Below are positions 43,072 to 53,507 of a stretch of DNA of 64,000 nt, piece by piece. Origin of the DNA: SKUL01 sp964487545 (GTDB lineage: Bacteria > Bacteroidota > Bacteroidia > Flavobacteriales_D > SKUL01); NCBI GenBank assembly GCA_964487545.1, contig CAZARI010000006.1, forward strand, positions 1 to 64,000. The letters run 5' to 3'. The notes under the pieces were generated by a model, which saw only the letters and a list, made by a program, of their open reading frames with translations, was not told where the DNA came from and made no database searches. A program made the translations under genes and the position numbers. Numbering within the stretch: position 1 is the first letter of the stretch; the number at the start of each line of letters is the position of its first letter.

Positions 43072-44448
43072 ATGTCTGAAATTGATGTATTTATAAATGA
43101 AAATCGCCAAAGATTTCTGGATGAGCTGATCGACTTTCTCCGCATTCCTTCGGTCAGTGCTCAACCAAAACACCGCGAAGAAGTAAAAGAGGCAGCGGAG
43201 TTTGTACGCGAAAAATTGGTCGCGGCGGGGGCTACACGGTGCGAGATTTTCGAAACCAAAGGACATCCGATTGTGTATGGAGAGTGCATGGTGTCAGATG
43301 AATTGCCAACTGTTTTGGTGTACGGACACTACGATGTGCAACCTTCTGATCCAGATGAGCTGTGGACCTCACCGGCATTTGAACCGGTAATTCGCGACGA
43401 AAAAATTTATGCGCGTGGTGCTTCTGACGATAAAGGTCAGGTGTATATGCACGTTAAGGCGCTCCAGGCCATGAAGGCAACTGGAAACCTCACCTGCAAC
43501 ATTAAGTTCATCATCGAGGGTGAAGAAGAAGTGGGATCGGGAAATCTCGCTCCATTTCTCGAAGAACACCGCGAAATGCTGGCTGCTGATATGGTCCTTG
43601 TTTCGGATACTGCCATGATTGCCAACGACGTGCCTTCCATTACAGTGGGTTTGCGCGGACTGGCCTATATGGAGGTTGAAGTTACAGGTCCCAATCGTGA
43701 TTTGCATTCCGGAATTTACGGCGGAGCTGTGGCCAACCCGATCAATGTATTGAGCAGTATGATTGCCTCTTTGCTCGACGAAAATCAGAAAATAAATATT
43801 CCGGGCTTTTACGACAGCGTAGCAGAAGTATCGTCCGAAGAGCGCGCTGCGATGAACAAAGCCCCATTTGATTTAGATGCGTATCAACAAGATCTTGAAA
43901 TTGGTGAAGTTCGCGGAGAGGACGGCTTTACCACACTCGAAAGAACTTCCATTCGACCGTCACTCGACGTAAACGGAATTTGGGGAGGATACACCGGCGA
44001 TGGTGCCAAAACGGTTTTGCCATCAAAGGCTTACGCCAAAATCTCGATGCGTTTGGTACCCGATCAAGATCCGCAGATAATATCCGATCTATTTGCCAAG
44101 CATTTCGAATCGATTGCACCAAAATCGGTAAAGGTGAAGGTTACTGCACACCACGGAGCCGACCCAGCCGTCACTTCACTCGATTCTCCGGGATACCAGG
44201 CGGCGGCAAAAGCAATGGAAGATACTTTTGGCAAAACGCCCATCCCGATGCGCAGTGGAGGCAGTATTCCGATTGTTGCCTTGTTCAAAAAAACGCTCGG
44301 CATTGACACCATTTTAATGGGCTTCGGACTCGATTCCAACCACATTCATTCGCCCAATGAAAATTATGGCTTGTTTAACTATTACAAAGGAATCCAAACC
44401 ATTCCGCGGTTTTATCTGCATTTGGCCGAACTGATGAAAAACCGATAG
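43072..44448 (+). CDS. M20 family dipeptidase
   Basis: 458-aa cytoplasmic metallo-dipeptidase of the M20/M25/M40 family (CNDP-like). The first zinc region is VYGHYDVQPSDPDELW near 85-100 (His and catalytic Asp), the bridging Asp lies in ARGASDDKGQ near 121-130, the general base Glu pair in IEGEEEVGSGN near 155-165, and a final His ligand near the C-terminus in SNHIHSPNENY. A lid domain sits between. ATG 43072 is chosen because earlier in-frame starts lie in the promoter. It is followed 2 nt later by the LEA-2-like gene. Confidence 0.93.
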   Translation: MSEIDVFINENRQRFLDELIDFLRIPSVSAQPKHREEVKEAAEFVREKLVAAGATRCEIFETKGHPIVYGECMVSDELPTVLVYGHYDVQPSDPDELWTSPAFEPVIRDEKIYARGASDDKGQVYMHVKALQAMKATGNLTCNIKFIIEGEEEVGSGNLAPFLEEHREMLAADMVLVSDTAMIANDVPSITVGLRGLAYMEVEVTGPNRDLHSGIYGGAVANPINVLSSMIASLLDENQKINIPGFYDSVAEVSSEERAAMNKAPFDLDAYQQDLEIGEVRGEDGFTTLERTSIRPSLDVNGIWGGYTGDGAKTVLPSKAYAKISMRLVPDQDPQIISDLFAKHFESIAPKSVKVKVTAHHGADPAVTSLDSPGYQAAAKAMEDTFGKTPIPMRSGGSIPIVALFKKTLGIDTILMGFGLDSNHIHSPNENYGLFNYYKGIQTIPRFYLHLAELMKNR

Positions 44449-44450
44449 CC

Positions 44451-44915
44451 ATGCGCCAGTGTTGGTTGCTTTTAATCGTTGCCGTGCTGATCTCCTCGTG
44501 TACTTACGAGGAGGTTACGCTTAACGATATCCGCAACTTTAGAATCGAGAATGTCGAAAACCGACAGATTTATTTTTCTTTCGATGCCCGGATTGTGAAT
44601 CCCAATAATTTTGCCTTGAAAATTTCGGATTCCGATTTGCAAATGGAAATTAACGGGGTCGATATGGGGCAGTTGTATCTTTCCGAAGCGGTTAAAATTC
44701 CCGCCGGAAATGATGAATTTGTTCCTGTGCGCGCATCGGTGCTCACTGCGGGAAGTTCGCAGGGTATTGTGTCCATTTTACTCGGGTCGGTATTAAGCCG
44801 AGCGGTAGATGTTCGGCTCAAAGGAGAAGTAAAGGGTGGATTGATCGTTTATTCCAAGCGTATTCCGGTCGATCATTCTGAGCGCATCGAGTGGGGAAGT
44901 AACCATTTCCGATAA
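44451..44915 (+). CDS. LEA type 2-like (Water-stress/hypersensitive fold) lipoprotein
   Basis: 154 aa. Lipoprotein signal: hydrophobic QCWLLLIVAVLISSC with a lipidated Cys near 17. The rest is a single immunoglobulin-like LEA-2/WHy-type domain: FRIENVENRQIYFSFDARIVN followed by NPNNFALKISDSDLQMEINGV, a beta-strand pattern typical of LEA-14-like proteins. Role unknown; such proteins are linked to envelope stress or membrane transport in other bacteria. It is sandwiched between the dipeptidase and the thioredoxin-domain gene in a run of closely spaced genes. Confidence 0.78.
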   Translation: MRQCWLLLIVAVLISSCTYEEVTLNDIRNFRIENVENRQIYFSFDARIVNPNNFALKISDSDLQMEINGVDMGQLYLSEAVKIPAGNDEFVPVRASVLTAGSSQGIVSILLGSVLSRAVDVRLKGEVKGGLIVYSKRIPVDHSERIEWGSNHFR

Positions 44916-44925
44916 TACCGAAACC

Positions 44926-46950
44926 ATGAGCAAGCACACCAACAGGCTCATCGCCGAAAGCAGTCCGTATTTATTGCAGCACGCCCACAATCCGGTGGAT
45001 TGGTTTCCCTGGGAAGAAGCTGCGTTTGAAAAAGCAAGAAGCGAAAATAAACTCGTATTGGTTAGCATCGGTTATTCGGCCTGTCACTGGTGCCATGTGA
45101 TGGAGCGAGAATCGTTTGAAGACGAAGAAATCGCCGCCATGATGAATGCGCATTTTGTGTGCATCAAGGTCGATCGTGAAGAGCGTCCCGACGTAGATCA
45201 GATATACATGAGTGCCGTGCAATTGATGACGGGGAGCGGTGGCTGGCCCCTCAATTGCTTTGCGCTGCCCGATGGTCGCCCAGTATATGGCGGCACTTAC
45301 TTTTCACCCGAACAATGGAATAAATTGCTGGGGGTGCTGCACCAGGGCTGGCTCGAAGAATCCGAAAAATATCGCGAATACGCAACACAACTCACCGAAG
45401 GGGTTCGCGAAAGTGAGTTGATGAATACCCCTGGCGACGATCGGGAAATTTCGACTGAGGCACTACACGCGATGGTCGAAAAGTGGAAACCTTCATTCGA
45501 CTTGCAACATGGCGGAGCCAACCGCGCGCCTAAATTTCCACTTCCGGTTAACCTCCGTTTCTTATTGCATTATGCACACGTCACCGGCGACCAAGTGGTG
45601 GAGCAACACGTAAAGCTAACACTGCAGAAAATGGCTTGTGGTGGAATTTACGATCAGATCGGTGGAGGGTTTGCGCGCTACTCGGTGGATGGAATCTGGA
45701 AATTGCCGCACTTCGAAAAAATGCTGTACGACAACGCCCAGTTAATTTCATTGTATAGTAAGGCTCATCAGGTTGAGGGCAACCCATTGTATAAGCAGGT
45801 GGTGAGGCAAACCGCCGAATGGTTGGAGCGGGAAATGTCGGCACCCGATGGTGGTTTTTACAGCGCGCTGGATGCTGACAGCGAAGGCGAAGAAGGAAAG
45901 TTTTACGTTTGGAGCGAGGCCGAACTCCGGTCAATTTTTGCCGAAGATTTTGACTTTGTGAATGATCTGTACAACCACAACCATACCGGCAATTGGGAGA
46001 ACGACAAGATTATATTGCTGCGCAACCTGAGCGACGAAGCGTTGATGTCGCGGTATAACCTCACGAAAGCGCAGTTGAATGATAAAGTGGAGTGGATCAA
46101 TAGAACTTTGCTCACCGAAAGAAGCAAACGGACGCGCCCTGGACTGGATGATAAAATCCTCACCTCGTGGAATGCGCTCACCATTTCGGGTTATTGTGCT
46201 GCCTATGCCGCTTTTGGCGAAGAGCGGTATCTGAATCAGGCGCAACGGACGTCAACTTTTTTATGGCAACGCCAGCAAACATCCGATGGAGGCCTATTTC
46301 ATACACACAAAAACGGAACAGCTTCCATCAACGGATATCTCGATGATTATGCCTTTGTCATCGCTGCTTTTATCGATTTGTACGAAGTGACCTTTAAAGA
46401 GCAATGGTTGCATCGGGCCAATGATTTATGCGCTTATGTGCTGAAACATTTTACGCAGGATGAAACTGGTTTATTTTACTTCACCTCCGACCTTGATCCG
46501 CCGTTGATTGCACGACTCACGGAAACCACTGACAACGTGATTCCGTCATCTAACTCCGAAATGGCGAAAAATTTGTTTCGACTGGGACGCATGCTTTTCA
46601 ACAAACAATATTTGTTGCGTTCAGCGCAAATGCTGCACAGCGTTTTCCCTATGGTTGCGCTTTACGGCTCGTCTTATGCCAACTGGGCTCAACGCTTTAT
46701 GTTTCAGCACTACCCTTTTTACGAGGTGCTGATTACCGGCAAAGAGATGCGAGATTTTGGAAAAGAGTTTGATGCGCATTACGCCGAAAATCGGGTGGTG
46801 CTGGGTGCGGAAGTATCGAGCAAAATTCCTTTGTTCGAAAATCGTTTTTTTGCCGGACAAACCACCATCTTTGTCTGTACAAACAACACATGCCAACTGC
46901 CGGTATATTCGGTGGAAGAGGCCATATCACAAATGAAAACAGTGAGGTGA
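44926..46950 (+). CDS. thioredoxin-domain protein of the YyaL/SSP411 (DUF255) family
   Basis: 674-aa protein. N-terminal thioredoxin-like DUF255 domain (about 5-165) with SACHWCHVMERESFEDEE (CxxC at 48-51) and KVDREERPDVDQIYMSAVQ. The remaining 500 residues form an alpha/alpha-toroid like the N-acylglucosamine 2-epimerase fold, with GGIYDQIGGGFARYSVDG and LPHFEKMLYDNAQL. Widely conserved but biochemically poorly defined. No signal peptide, so cytoplasmic. Its stop overlaps the next gene as GTGA. Confidence 0.92.
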   Translation: MSKHTNRLIAESSPYLLQHAHNPVDWFPWEEAAFEKARSENKLVLVSIGYSACHWCHVMERESFEDEEIAAMMNAHFVCIKVDREERPDVDQIYMSAVQLMTGSGGWPLNCFALPDGRPVYGGTYFSPEQWNKLLGVLHQGWLEESEKYREYATQLTEGVRESELMNTPGDDREISTEALHAMVEKWKPSFDLQHGGANRAPKFPLPVNLRFLLHYAHVTGDQVVEQHVKLTLQKMACGGIYDQIGGGFARYSVDGIWKLPHFEKMLYDNAQLISLYSKAHQVEGNPLYKQVVRQTAEWLEREMSAPDGGFYSALDADSEGEEGKFYVWSEAELRSIFAEDFDFVNDLYNHNHTGNWENDKIILLRNLSDEALMSRYNLTKAQLNDKVEWINRTLLTERSKRTRPGLDDKILTSWNALTISGYCAAYAAFGEERYLNQAQRTSTFLWQRQQTSDGGLFHTHKNGTASINGYLDDYAFVIAAFIDLYEVTFKEQWLHRANDLCAYVLKHFTQDETGLFYFTSDLDPPLIARLTETTDNVIPSSNSEMAKNLFRLGRMLFNKQYLLRSAQMLHSVFPMVALYGSSYANWAQRFMFQHYPFYEVLITGKEMRDFGKEFDAHYAENRVVLGAEVSSKIPLFENRFFAGQTTIFVCTNNTCQLPVYSVEEAISQMKTVR

Positions 46951-47846
46951 AGAGCGTTTTAAGTGTCTTATTTGGACTGTTCGCGATTGTTGCAGTTCCG
47001 GCTCAGGTTTTAGACAATGCAACCGGAATCACCATCCTCGGCGACCCTGATTTTAACCCCTCGTTTATCCGGGCCAATAAAATTGAAACCATAACTGCCG
47101 AACTGTCCATCAAACGCGAGTCAGACATTATCCGCTTGGCCAATGAAATTGTTAATTATCAATTTGACCGAGTGGGGCGGTTGGTGCAAATCGAAAAAAT
47201 CCGAAAGCCTGGCCTAAGTAGCGCCGAAGTAACCGCTACCATTTTCAGATACGACCTCGATGGCCATTTGATTGATCGAATTTTGGCTGACACCGGTGGC
47301 GCAACTTCCTATCGGTACGGCTATGATGATGAAGGAAGGATAATCAGTGAAACCTGCTCCAGAATGAAGTCACCGACCGATACGCTATTGCCTGTGGGTC
47401 CCGACCGAACAGAGATTTATACCGAATATTTTAGCTATTCGAAAGTCGATGACGGGGTAAAGAAAATCACCTACAACAGCTACCGAAAGCCCTACAAGGA
47501 AGAACTTTTTCTGTATGATGAGCTTGGGTATCTCAGGGAAAACACGCAGCGCTACCTGATGAACAACCGAAGAGGCAAAACCAGCTTTTCGTACAACGAA
47601 AGAGGGCTGCTTCAGTATAAGGAAGTGATCAATGATTTGGCCGTTGACGACACCACTCGGATGGAATATGAATACGACGATGCGGGAAATTTGCTTTCGG
47701 CATTGGAATACCACAACGGCAAATTAAAGCGCCGGATAGAGTTTATGTACACTGCCGATCATTGGACGCTCGACGCAAGGCTCACCAAAGTGGAAGAAAC
47801 TCAACTTATTCGCATCGTTCGTTACAAAACATTTTTCAGGGATTGA
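46947..47846 (+). CDS. secreted YD-repeat-like protein, function unknown
   Basis: 299 aa from GTG 46947, overlapping the preceding stop as GTGA and giving a signal peptide (KSVLSVLFGLFAIVAVPAQ). The mature protein contains RHS/YD-like repeats: FDRVGRLVQIEK, YDLDGHLIDRI, YGYDDEGRIISE, YDELGYLREN, YNERGLLQYKE and YEYDDAGNLLSALEYHNGK. The number is small and there is no toxin domain, so it is a short beta-repeat surface or periplasmic protein rather than an Rhs toxin. It is probably part of the dipeptidase operon by spacing. Confidence 0.8.
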   Translation: MKSVLSVLFGLFAIVAVPAQVLDNATGITILGDPDFNPSFIRANKIETITAELSIKRESDIIRLANEIVNYQFDRVGRLVQIEKIRKPGLSSAEVTATIFRYDLDGHLIDRILADTGGATSYRYGYDDEGRIISETCSRMKSPTDTLLPVGPDRTEIYTEYFSYSKVDDGVKKITYNSYRKPYKEELFLYDELGYLRENTQRYLMNNRRGKTSFSYNERGLLQYKEVINDLAVDDTTRMEYEYDDAGNLLSALEYHNGKLKRRIEFMYTADHWTLDARLTKVEETQLIRIVRYKTFFRD

Positions 47847-47886
47847 CGTATAGGGGAAGTAGGGGTGTAAATGCCCTAATTTTCAG

Positions 47887-47894
47887 TAACTTTG
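47887..47894 (+). promoter_or_regulatory. -7 box of the NADH dehydrogenase gene
   Basis: TAACTTTG matches TAnnTTTG, 16 nt before ATG 47911. No TTG at the ideal -33 distance. Confidence 0.5.
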
Positions 47895-47910
47895 CAAAAA
47901 AACACTTTCG

Positions 47911-49230
47911 ATGAATATTCCAAACTCAGAATTGCCACGGCTGGTTATTATTGGCGGAGGTTTTGGCGGCCTCGAACTCATCAAACGGCTTCCAGTTTCA
48001 TTGTTTCAGATTGTTCTCCTCGATAAGCATAACTATCACACTTTTCAGCCGCTGTTATACCAGGTAGCTACGGCTGGTCTGGAGCCTGATTCGGTAGCTT
48101 ATCCGCTGCGCAAAATTTTCCAGAAACGCCCCGATGTTTTCTTTCGGATGTCTGAAGTTGAGCGAATCGATTCCGAACAAAAGGTTATTCATACCGCAGT
48201 AGGCACACTCGATTACGATTATTTGGTACTTGCTACCGGATCGACAACCAACTTCTTTAACAACGCGGCTTTTGAACATCTGGCCATGGGAATGAAAAAT
48301 ATTCCCGAAGCTTTGGACATCCGTTCGCTGCTGTTGCAGAACTTCGAAAAAGCTTTACTTACCTCCGACCTGAAGGAGCGCGAAAGCCTAATGAACATTG
48401 TGGTGGTGGGTGCAGGACCTACCGGCGTAGAACTGGCTGGAGCACTCGCCGAACTGCGCCGCAATGTGCTGCCTACCGACTATCCAGATCTGGATTTTCG
48501 TCGGATGACGATACACCTGGTAGAAGCCGACAAGCGCGTTTTGCCGACCATGAGCGAACAGGCTTCCCGAAAAGCTAAAAAGTACCTACAGGATCTCGGC
48601 GTTAGCCTCTGGCTAGAAACCAGGGTGATTGATTACAATGGCAAAACGATCATCACCAACAAAAAACCGATGCACACGCAAACCTTTATCTGGGCTGCTG
48701 GTGTAAAAGGCGCACCACCACAAGGGCTGGCGGCCGATTACTTTACAAGAGCACAGCGCATTCAGGTCGATCCGTATCATCGCGTGGTGGGAATCGACGG
48801 CGTATATGCCATAGGCGATGTGGCCGCTGTGATTACAGAGAAAAGTCCGCATGGACACCCGATGGTGGCTCAGGTAGCTATCCAAAGCGGTCGTCAACTG
48901 GCGCAGAATCTCATTCGTCAAAAGAAGAATAAGAAGCTGCGACCTTTTAAATTCAAGGATAAAGGTTCCTTGGCAACCGTCGGAAGAACGCTTGCAGTGG
49001 CCGATTTTCCGTTTTGGAAAACCCAAGGCCTCATTGCCTGGTTCGCATGGATGTTTGTTCACCTGATGGCGCTGGTTGGGTTCCGCAACAAAATGGTGGT
49101 CTTCCTAAACTGGGCCTACAACTTTTTCAACTATAATGGCGATATCAGACTTATTATTCGACCATTTGCGCGCAATACACCACAGGTTGCACATGATGAA
49201 GAGGAAAAAGAGAAACTGCTTAAGGTGTAG
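47911..49230 (+). CDS. type II NADH:quinone oxidoreductase (NDH-2)
   Basis: Single-subunit membrane-associated flavoprotein that passes electrons from NADH to quinone without pumping protons. 439 aa. FAD-binding VIIGGGFGGLELIKRL at 12-27, the HTFQPLLYQVATAGLEPDSV quinone-site region near 43-62, the NADH-binding VVVGAGPTGVELAGALAELR near 163-182, and the second FAD motif GVYAIGDVAAV near 296-306. A C-terminal amphipathic or hydrophobic segment (WFAWMFVHLMALVGF) serves membrane attachment. Monocistronic by context. Confidence 0.93.
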   Translation: MNIPNSELPRLVIIGGGFGGLELIKRLPVSLFQIVLLDKHNYHTFQPLLYQVATAGLEPDSVAYPLRKIFQKRPDVFFRMSEVERIDSEQKVIHTAVGTLDYDYLVLATGSTTNFFNNAAFEHLAMGMKNIPEALDIRSLLLQNFEKALLTSDLKERESLMNIVVVGAGPTGVELAGALAELRRNVLPTDYPDLDFRRMTIHLVEADKRVLPTMSEQASRKAKKYLQDLGVSLWLETRVIDYNGKTIITNKKPMHTQTFIWAAGVKGAPPQGLAADYFTRAQRIQVDPYHRVVGIDGVYAIGDVAAVITEKSPHGHPMVAQVAIQSGRQLAQNLIRQKKNKKLRPFKFKDKGSLATVGRTLAVADFPFWKTQGLIAWFAWMFVHLMALVGFRNKMVVFLNWAYNFFNYNGDIRLIIRPFARNTPQVAHDEEEKEKLLKV

Positions 49231-49400
49231 TGGTTTGCACCTTTAATGTCTGCCAAAAACAACCCTTAGACCTGTTATTATTGGGGTTTATTTATCTGCA
49301 ATTGTCCTTTTTTGCTATTAACTTGCTTCTGCTTTTGTGATTTAGCGTGACGTTTTCTGCTATTCATGTTGTATCAGCTGATGAAATAACATGATGAAAA

Positions 49401-52400
49401 ATGAAAAAGGTCACAACGTTATTCGGATTGATTCTGCTGTGTATTCAACTAGCCGGAGCAACCCATTCCAAAGATTTTAAAGCTCAGGAGACGCCTGGTT
49501 GGATCCCCAATTTGGGGCAGATTCACAATCAGCATCACGCCCCGAATCAAAAGGTAACGCACCTTTGGTCTTCGGGAAGAGGTATGAACGTCCAGCTCAG
49601 AAAGAATGGACTGAGTTACGACACCTATTCCCCAAAGTCAGACGCCATTCATTTTCACCGAATCGACATGACATTCGTTGGCGCATCTACCGATGTGGTG
49701 GTGCGAGAGGAAGAACCCTTTGGCAGCAAAGTAAATGTATACAATACCCTGGTTAAGGACGGTATTTCCACCCCACAGTATAAAAAGGCGGTGCTCAGCA
49801 ACGTATATCCCGGTGTGGATGTGGTGTGCACGGTTACCGATGATGTCCATGCCGGAGTGAAATACGATTTGATTTTGCATTCGGGAGCAACCGTTGGCCA
49901 GATTCAACTGAAATACGAAGGCTACGATGCTGTAGAAGTAAAAGACCAGGAAATCATTTTTAGCCTTTCCGGACAAACCCTGGTAGAATCCATGCCCGCG
50001 AGCTGGACCATGCCCGGAAATAAATCGGCCACTGTGCGGTATCGCATCATCGAACAAAGCGAACGGGATATTTTGATCGGTTTTGAATGGGAGGACGAAA
50101 GAATACTTGGTGAAGGACAGTCGTTAGTTATCGATCCGATTACGTTTCCGATACCCAATATGAACTGGGGAACTTATTTTGGCGACACCCTCGACGATAT
50201 CGGCTTGTCTGTAGCGGTGGATACGCTGGGCAGGGTGTATATGGTTGGACAAACCCAATCGCTCACTTCTATTGCCACCAATGGTTCGTTTCAAAGTGAA
50301 TTCAGCGGCGGACTCACCGATGCTTTTCTGGCCCGTTTTAACGCCCAGGGATACCGCATGTGGAGCACCTACATCGGCGGAACGGGTGAAGACGTGGCAA
50401 CCGACGTTTCAGTAAACGGATTGTTCGAGGTATTCGTCACCGGATACACCAACTCAACCGATTCGCTGGCTTCTGACAGTGCATATCAAAGTCTGAACGC
50501 CGGACTCACCGATGCCTTTGTGGCCAAGTTCGACAGTGCAGGAGTGCGGCAATGGATGACGTTTTTGGGAGGTGCAGGGGCAGATACCGCCATGTCGTGT
50601 GTGGCGGATACTTCTGGAAATGTGTTTGTCGGTGGATACAGCGATACCGGAGAGTGGTTGCAGGATCAAAATCCCGAATTTCCTTATAGCGGTGGAATTG
50701 ATGCCTTTATTGTGAAAATGGATAGTTCGGGCGCTGTTGTTTGGAGCACCTTTTATGGTGGCCCGGAAGATGACTACGGTTATGGCGTGGCAGTAGATTC
50801 GCTCGATTATTTCTATCTCACCGGCAGCACTTTTTCGTCTGAGGGTATCGCAACCGATTCAACCCACCAAACCGAACTCGCCGGCGATCAAGATGCCTTT
50901 GCGGTTTGTTTTAACCCCGATGGCACGCGCAAATGGGGAAGCTATCTCGGCGGAGCGGAAATGGATGTGGCCCGTTCGATCGTAAAAAGCCGAAACCTGA
51001 CCGTTGTCGTTGGCCACACCAAATCTGATGAGGGAATTGCCCTGCCATTAAGTGATCAGCCCGAACTTGGGGGCGATTTCGATGTGTTTGTAACTGCATT
51101 TGATAGTGCCGGAACATTGGTTTGGTCAACTTATGTGGGCGATTCCCTTACTGAAATTGCCAGCGGCATTACCACCGATCGCGCGGGGGATGTGCTCATT
51201 ACAGGAACCACCAATTCCGAAAATCTCGTTGTCGCTTCTCATTACTTTGAGTTACACCAAGACTGGCTTCGAGGCGAAACCGATGTGTTTATCATGAAGT
51301 TCGATTCACTCGGAAATCGTAAATGGGGTACCTACCATGGCGGGGTGCTGGCAGAAGAATCCGGTGGAATAGCGGTTTACGGTTATACAGCGATATATAT
51401 CACCGGACACACCAACTCCACGGCTTTCATCAATTACCTTTCAAATCATCAGGACTCCCTGAGCGGTGGTGTCGATGCCTTTCTGGCTCGGCTTGATATG
51501 CAGCGCAGTACGCCGGCATCGAGCATCGGGTGCAGCGGTGGAGGAGGCGGCTCAGGTGGAGGAGGCGGCGGATTCTGGACACCAGGGTCTGATGTTCCGC
51601 CAGATGCCGTTTTGGTTTGTCTGGGCGACAGCGTGCAACTTCATGTTGAGGGCGGAGCGTTGGCGCCAGACCACCACTGGGTCTGGTATGCCCACGGCTG
51701 TGGCGGTGACGGCGATTTTGAAGCCATTGGCGATACGGTGTGGATTACTCCCCAGCTCAATACATCCTATTATGTACGCGCAGAAGGGGGAAGTAACCGA
51801 ACAAAATGTGTCAAAATCAACATTATTGCCGTTGAGGCGCCTGTGGCCACTGCAACGGTCACCTCTCCGCTGTGTACTGGCGATACGCTATCCTTATCGG
51901 CCGAAGAGGGACTGTATTACGCCTATCAATGGACCGGGCCGGATTCATTACACAGCCATTTGCCGACGGTAACCATCGATTCGGTAACAACTGTTCATGC
52001 AGGTATGTACGTGCTGGAGGTGATGAATGCTCCGGCTTGCTACGATGCCGATACCGTTTTTGTTGAAATCATGGAATACCCCAATTATTCGATAACGGTC
52101 GATATCCCGTCGTGTTCGGATGCGTCGGATGGATCAATCATGGTGCAATATGAAGATTCACTGAATTGGCAGGTTTCGTGGCCCGACTTCCCTGGTTATG
52201 GCGATACGCTTGCAGGCGTGGAAACCGGATTTTACCTGCTTTCGGTATCCGGTCCGGGATATTGTTCCGCGCTACAGTCTGTTTTTGTCGATGCGCCACC
52301 ACCCGTGATTGATACGGCCTTTGTGACGCATACCACTTGTGGTTTGGACAACGGAAGTGTTGAGGTGGTGTTGAGTAATTCTTCTGCTGTTGTTGAGGTG

Positions 52401-53507
52401 ATGTGGAACCCGCCCGTGGCGTCCGGACTGTTTGCGTCCAATCTGGAACCTGGTAGCTATGAAATTATAGTGCAAGACACAACGGGCTGCGCTGATACCA
52501 TAGCCGTTACCATCAATCCCTCTCAAGGAATAGTGGCATCGTGGAGCGAAATCGTTCCAATCAACTGCCCTGGCGACAACAACGGTTCGCTTTCCGTAGA
52601 GTACAGTAATGCTATTGGACCGGTTAGTATTCAATGGTCTACCGGAGATACTGCTGTGGCCATGATTGACAGTCTCTATGCCGGCGCCTACAGCGTTACG
52701 CTCGTCGATACGGTGGGGTGCACGACCACTTTGACCGGGGTCCTGGAATCGCCCGAACCATTGGCGGTATTTGCCGATATTTTGCCGGAAGTTTGCAGCA
52801 CTGGAAACGGAAGTATTCAACTCACTACCTCGCAAGACTCGGCAGGGGTGTTTTATCTGTGGGATCATAATGGCAGCACCCTTCCGATGGCAGATTCCCT
52901 TTCGGCTGGTGAATATTCGGTGCAAATTATCGATGCAGACGGGTGCGAATATTTCGAAACTTTTGTGATTGAGGATATCGGTTATCTCGAAGTGCAGATT
53001 TTGCCACCGTATGCCGAAATCATGCCCGGCGATTCGGTTCAGTTGCTCGCGCAGATCAACCCCGACACCATGCAGGTGAACTACCTTTGGGAGCCAGCCG
53101 AAGGACTGAGCTGTTCTGACTGTCCCGACCCGATGGCGGCTCCCGAGTCCACCACGGTCTATACGCTCACGGTGGTATCCGCATCTGGGTGTGAAGCATC
53201 TGCCGAAATCAGAGTCAGCGTTAATCAACCCTGTGCATCGTTGTTTATTCCCGATATTTTTTCACCCAATGCCGACCGGCTCAACGATGAGTGGTGCGTG
53301 TTTGGTGATTGCATTGTCGAGATGAATCTGAAATTATTCAATCGATGGGGTGAACTCGTTTTTGAAACCAACGATCCCCAAGAATGCTGGGACGGAACTT
53401 TTCGTGGTCAGCCCATGCCGGCCGGCTCGTTGGTGTACGCTTTTAGCGCGGTGCTCAATACAGGCGAAACTTTTTCTGAAACCGGCAATCTGGTGGTGCT
53501 AAAATGA
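49401..53507 (+). CDS. large SBBP-repeat T9SS type B secreted protein
   Basis: 1368-aa secreted protein. Signal peptide 1-20. Residues about 30-250 form the N-terminal beta domain found before SBBP repeats (PNLGQIHNQ start). About eight SBBP beta-propeller repeats follow near 255-700, each with a WGTYFGGxxxD-like opening and a VYMVGQTQS-like strand. A Gly/Ser linker near 711-725 (two GGGG runs) separates these from Ig-like and SprB-type repeats (DGSIMVQYEDS, DNGSVEVVLSNSS, NNGSLSVEYSN). The C-terminus is the CHU_C domain (FIPDIFSPNADRLNDEWCVF, LFNRWGELVFET, CWDGTF). Its stop overlaps the PorP/SprF start (ATGA). Likely a surface adhesin with a dedicated export partner. Confidence 0.93.
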   Translation: MKKVTTLFGLILLCIQLAGATHSKDFKAQETPGWIPNLGQIHNQHHAPNQKVTHLWSSGRGMNVQLRKNGLSYDTYSPKSDAIHFHRIDMTFVGASTDVVVREEEPFGSKVNVYNTLVKDGISTPQYKKAVLSNVYPGVDVVCTVTDDVHAGVKYDLILHSGATVGQIQLKYEGYDAVEVKDQEIIFSLSGQTLVESMPASWTMPGNKSATVRYRIIEQSERDILIGFEWEDERILGEGQSLVIDPITFPIPNMNWGTYFGDTLDDIGLSVAVDTLGRVYMVGQTQSLTSIATNGSFQSEFSGGLTDAFLARFNAQGYRMWSTYIGGTGEDVATDVSVNGLFEVFVTGYTNSTDSLASDSAYQSLNAGLTDAFVAKFDSAGVRQWMTFLGGAGADTAMSCVADTSGNVFVGGYSDTGEWLQDQNPEFPYSGGIDAFIVKMDSSGAVVWSTFYGGPEDDYGYGVAVDSLDYFYLTGSTFSSEGIATDSTHQTELAGDQDAFAVCFNPDGTRKWGSYLGGAEMDVARSIVKSRNLTVVVGHTKSDEGIALPLSDQPELGGDFDVFVTAFDSAGTLVWSTYVGDSLTEIASGITTDRAGDVLITGTTNSENLVVASHYFELHQDWLRGETDVFIMKFDSLGNRKWGTYHGGVLAEESGGIAVYGYTAIYITGHTNSTAFINYLSNHQDSLSGGVDAFLARLDMQRSTPASSIGCSGGGGGSGGGGGGFWTPGSDVPPDAVLVCLGDSVQLHVEGGALAPDHHWVWYAHGCGGDGDFEAIGDTVWITPQLNTSYYVRAEGGSNRTKCVKINIIAVEAPVATATVTSPLCTGDTLSLSAEEGLYYAYQWTGPDSLHSHLPTVTIDSVTTVHAGMYVLEVMNAPACYDADTVFVEIMEYPNYSITVDIPSCSDASDGSIMVQYEDSLNWQVSWPDFPGYGDTLAGVETGFYLLSVSGPGYCSALQSVFVDAPPPVIDTAFVTHTTCGLDNGSVEVVLSNSSAVVEVMWNPPVASGLFASNLEPGSYEIIVQDTTGCADTIAVTINPSQGIVASWSEIVPINCPGDNNGSLSVEYSNAIGPVSIQWSTGDTAVAMIDSLYAGAYSVTLVDTVGCTTTLTGVLESPEPLAVFADILPEVCSTGNGSIQLTTSQDSAGVFYLWDHNGSTLPMADSLSAGEYSVQIIDADGCEYFETFVIEDIGYLEVQILPPYAEIMPGDSVQLLAQINPDTMQVNYLWEPAEGLSCSDCPDPMAAPESTTVYTLTVVSASGCEASAEIRVSVNQPCASLFIPDIFSPNADRLNDEWCVFGDCIVEMNLKLFNRWGELVFETNDPQECWDGTFRGQPMPAGSLVYAFSAVLNTGETFSETGNLVVLK

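Noticed and set aside
46947..47846. Possible Rhs/YD-repeat toxin
   Set aside because: Only a few YD-like repeats, 299 aa in total, no core RHS cap motif, no C-terminal toxin domain and no immunity gene next to it.
51530..51575. GC-rich GGAGGAGG repeat inside the SBBP gene
   Set aside because: It encodes a Gly/Ser linker between protein domains and stays in frame; not a mobile or regulatory repeat.
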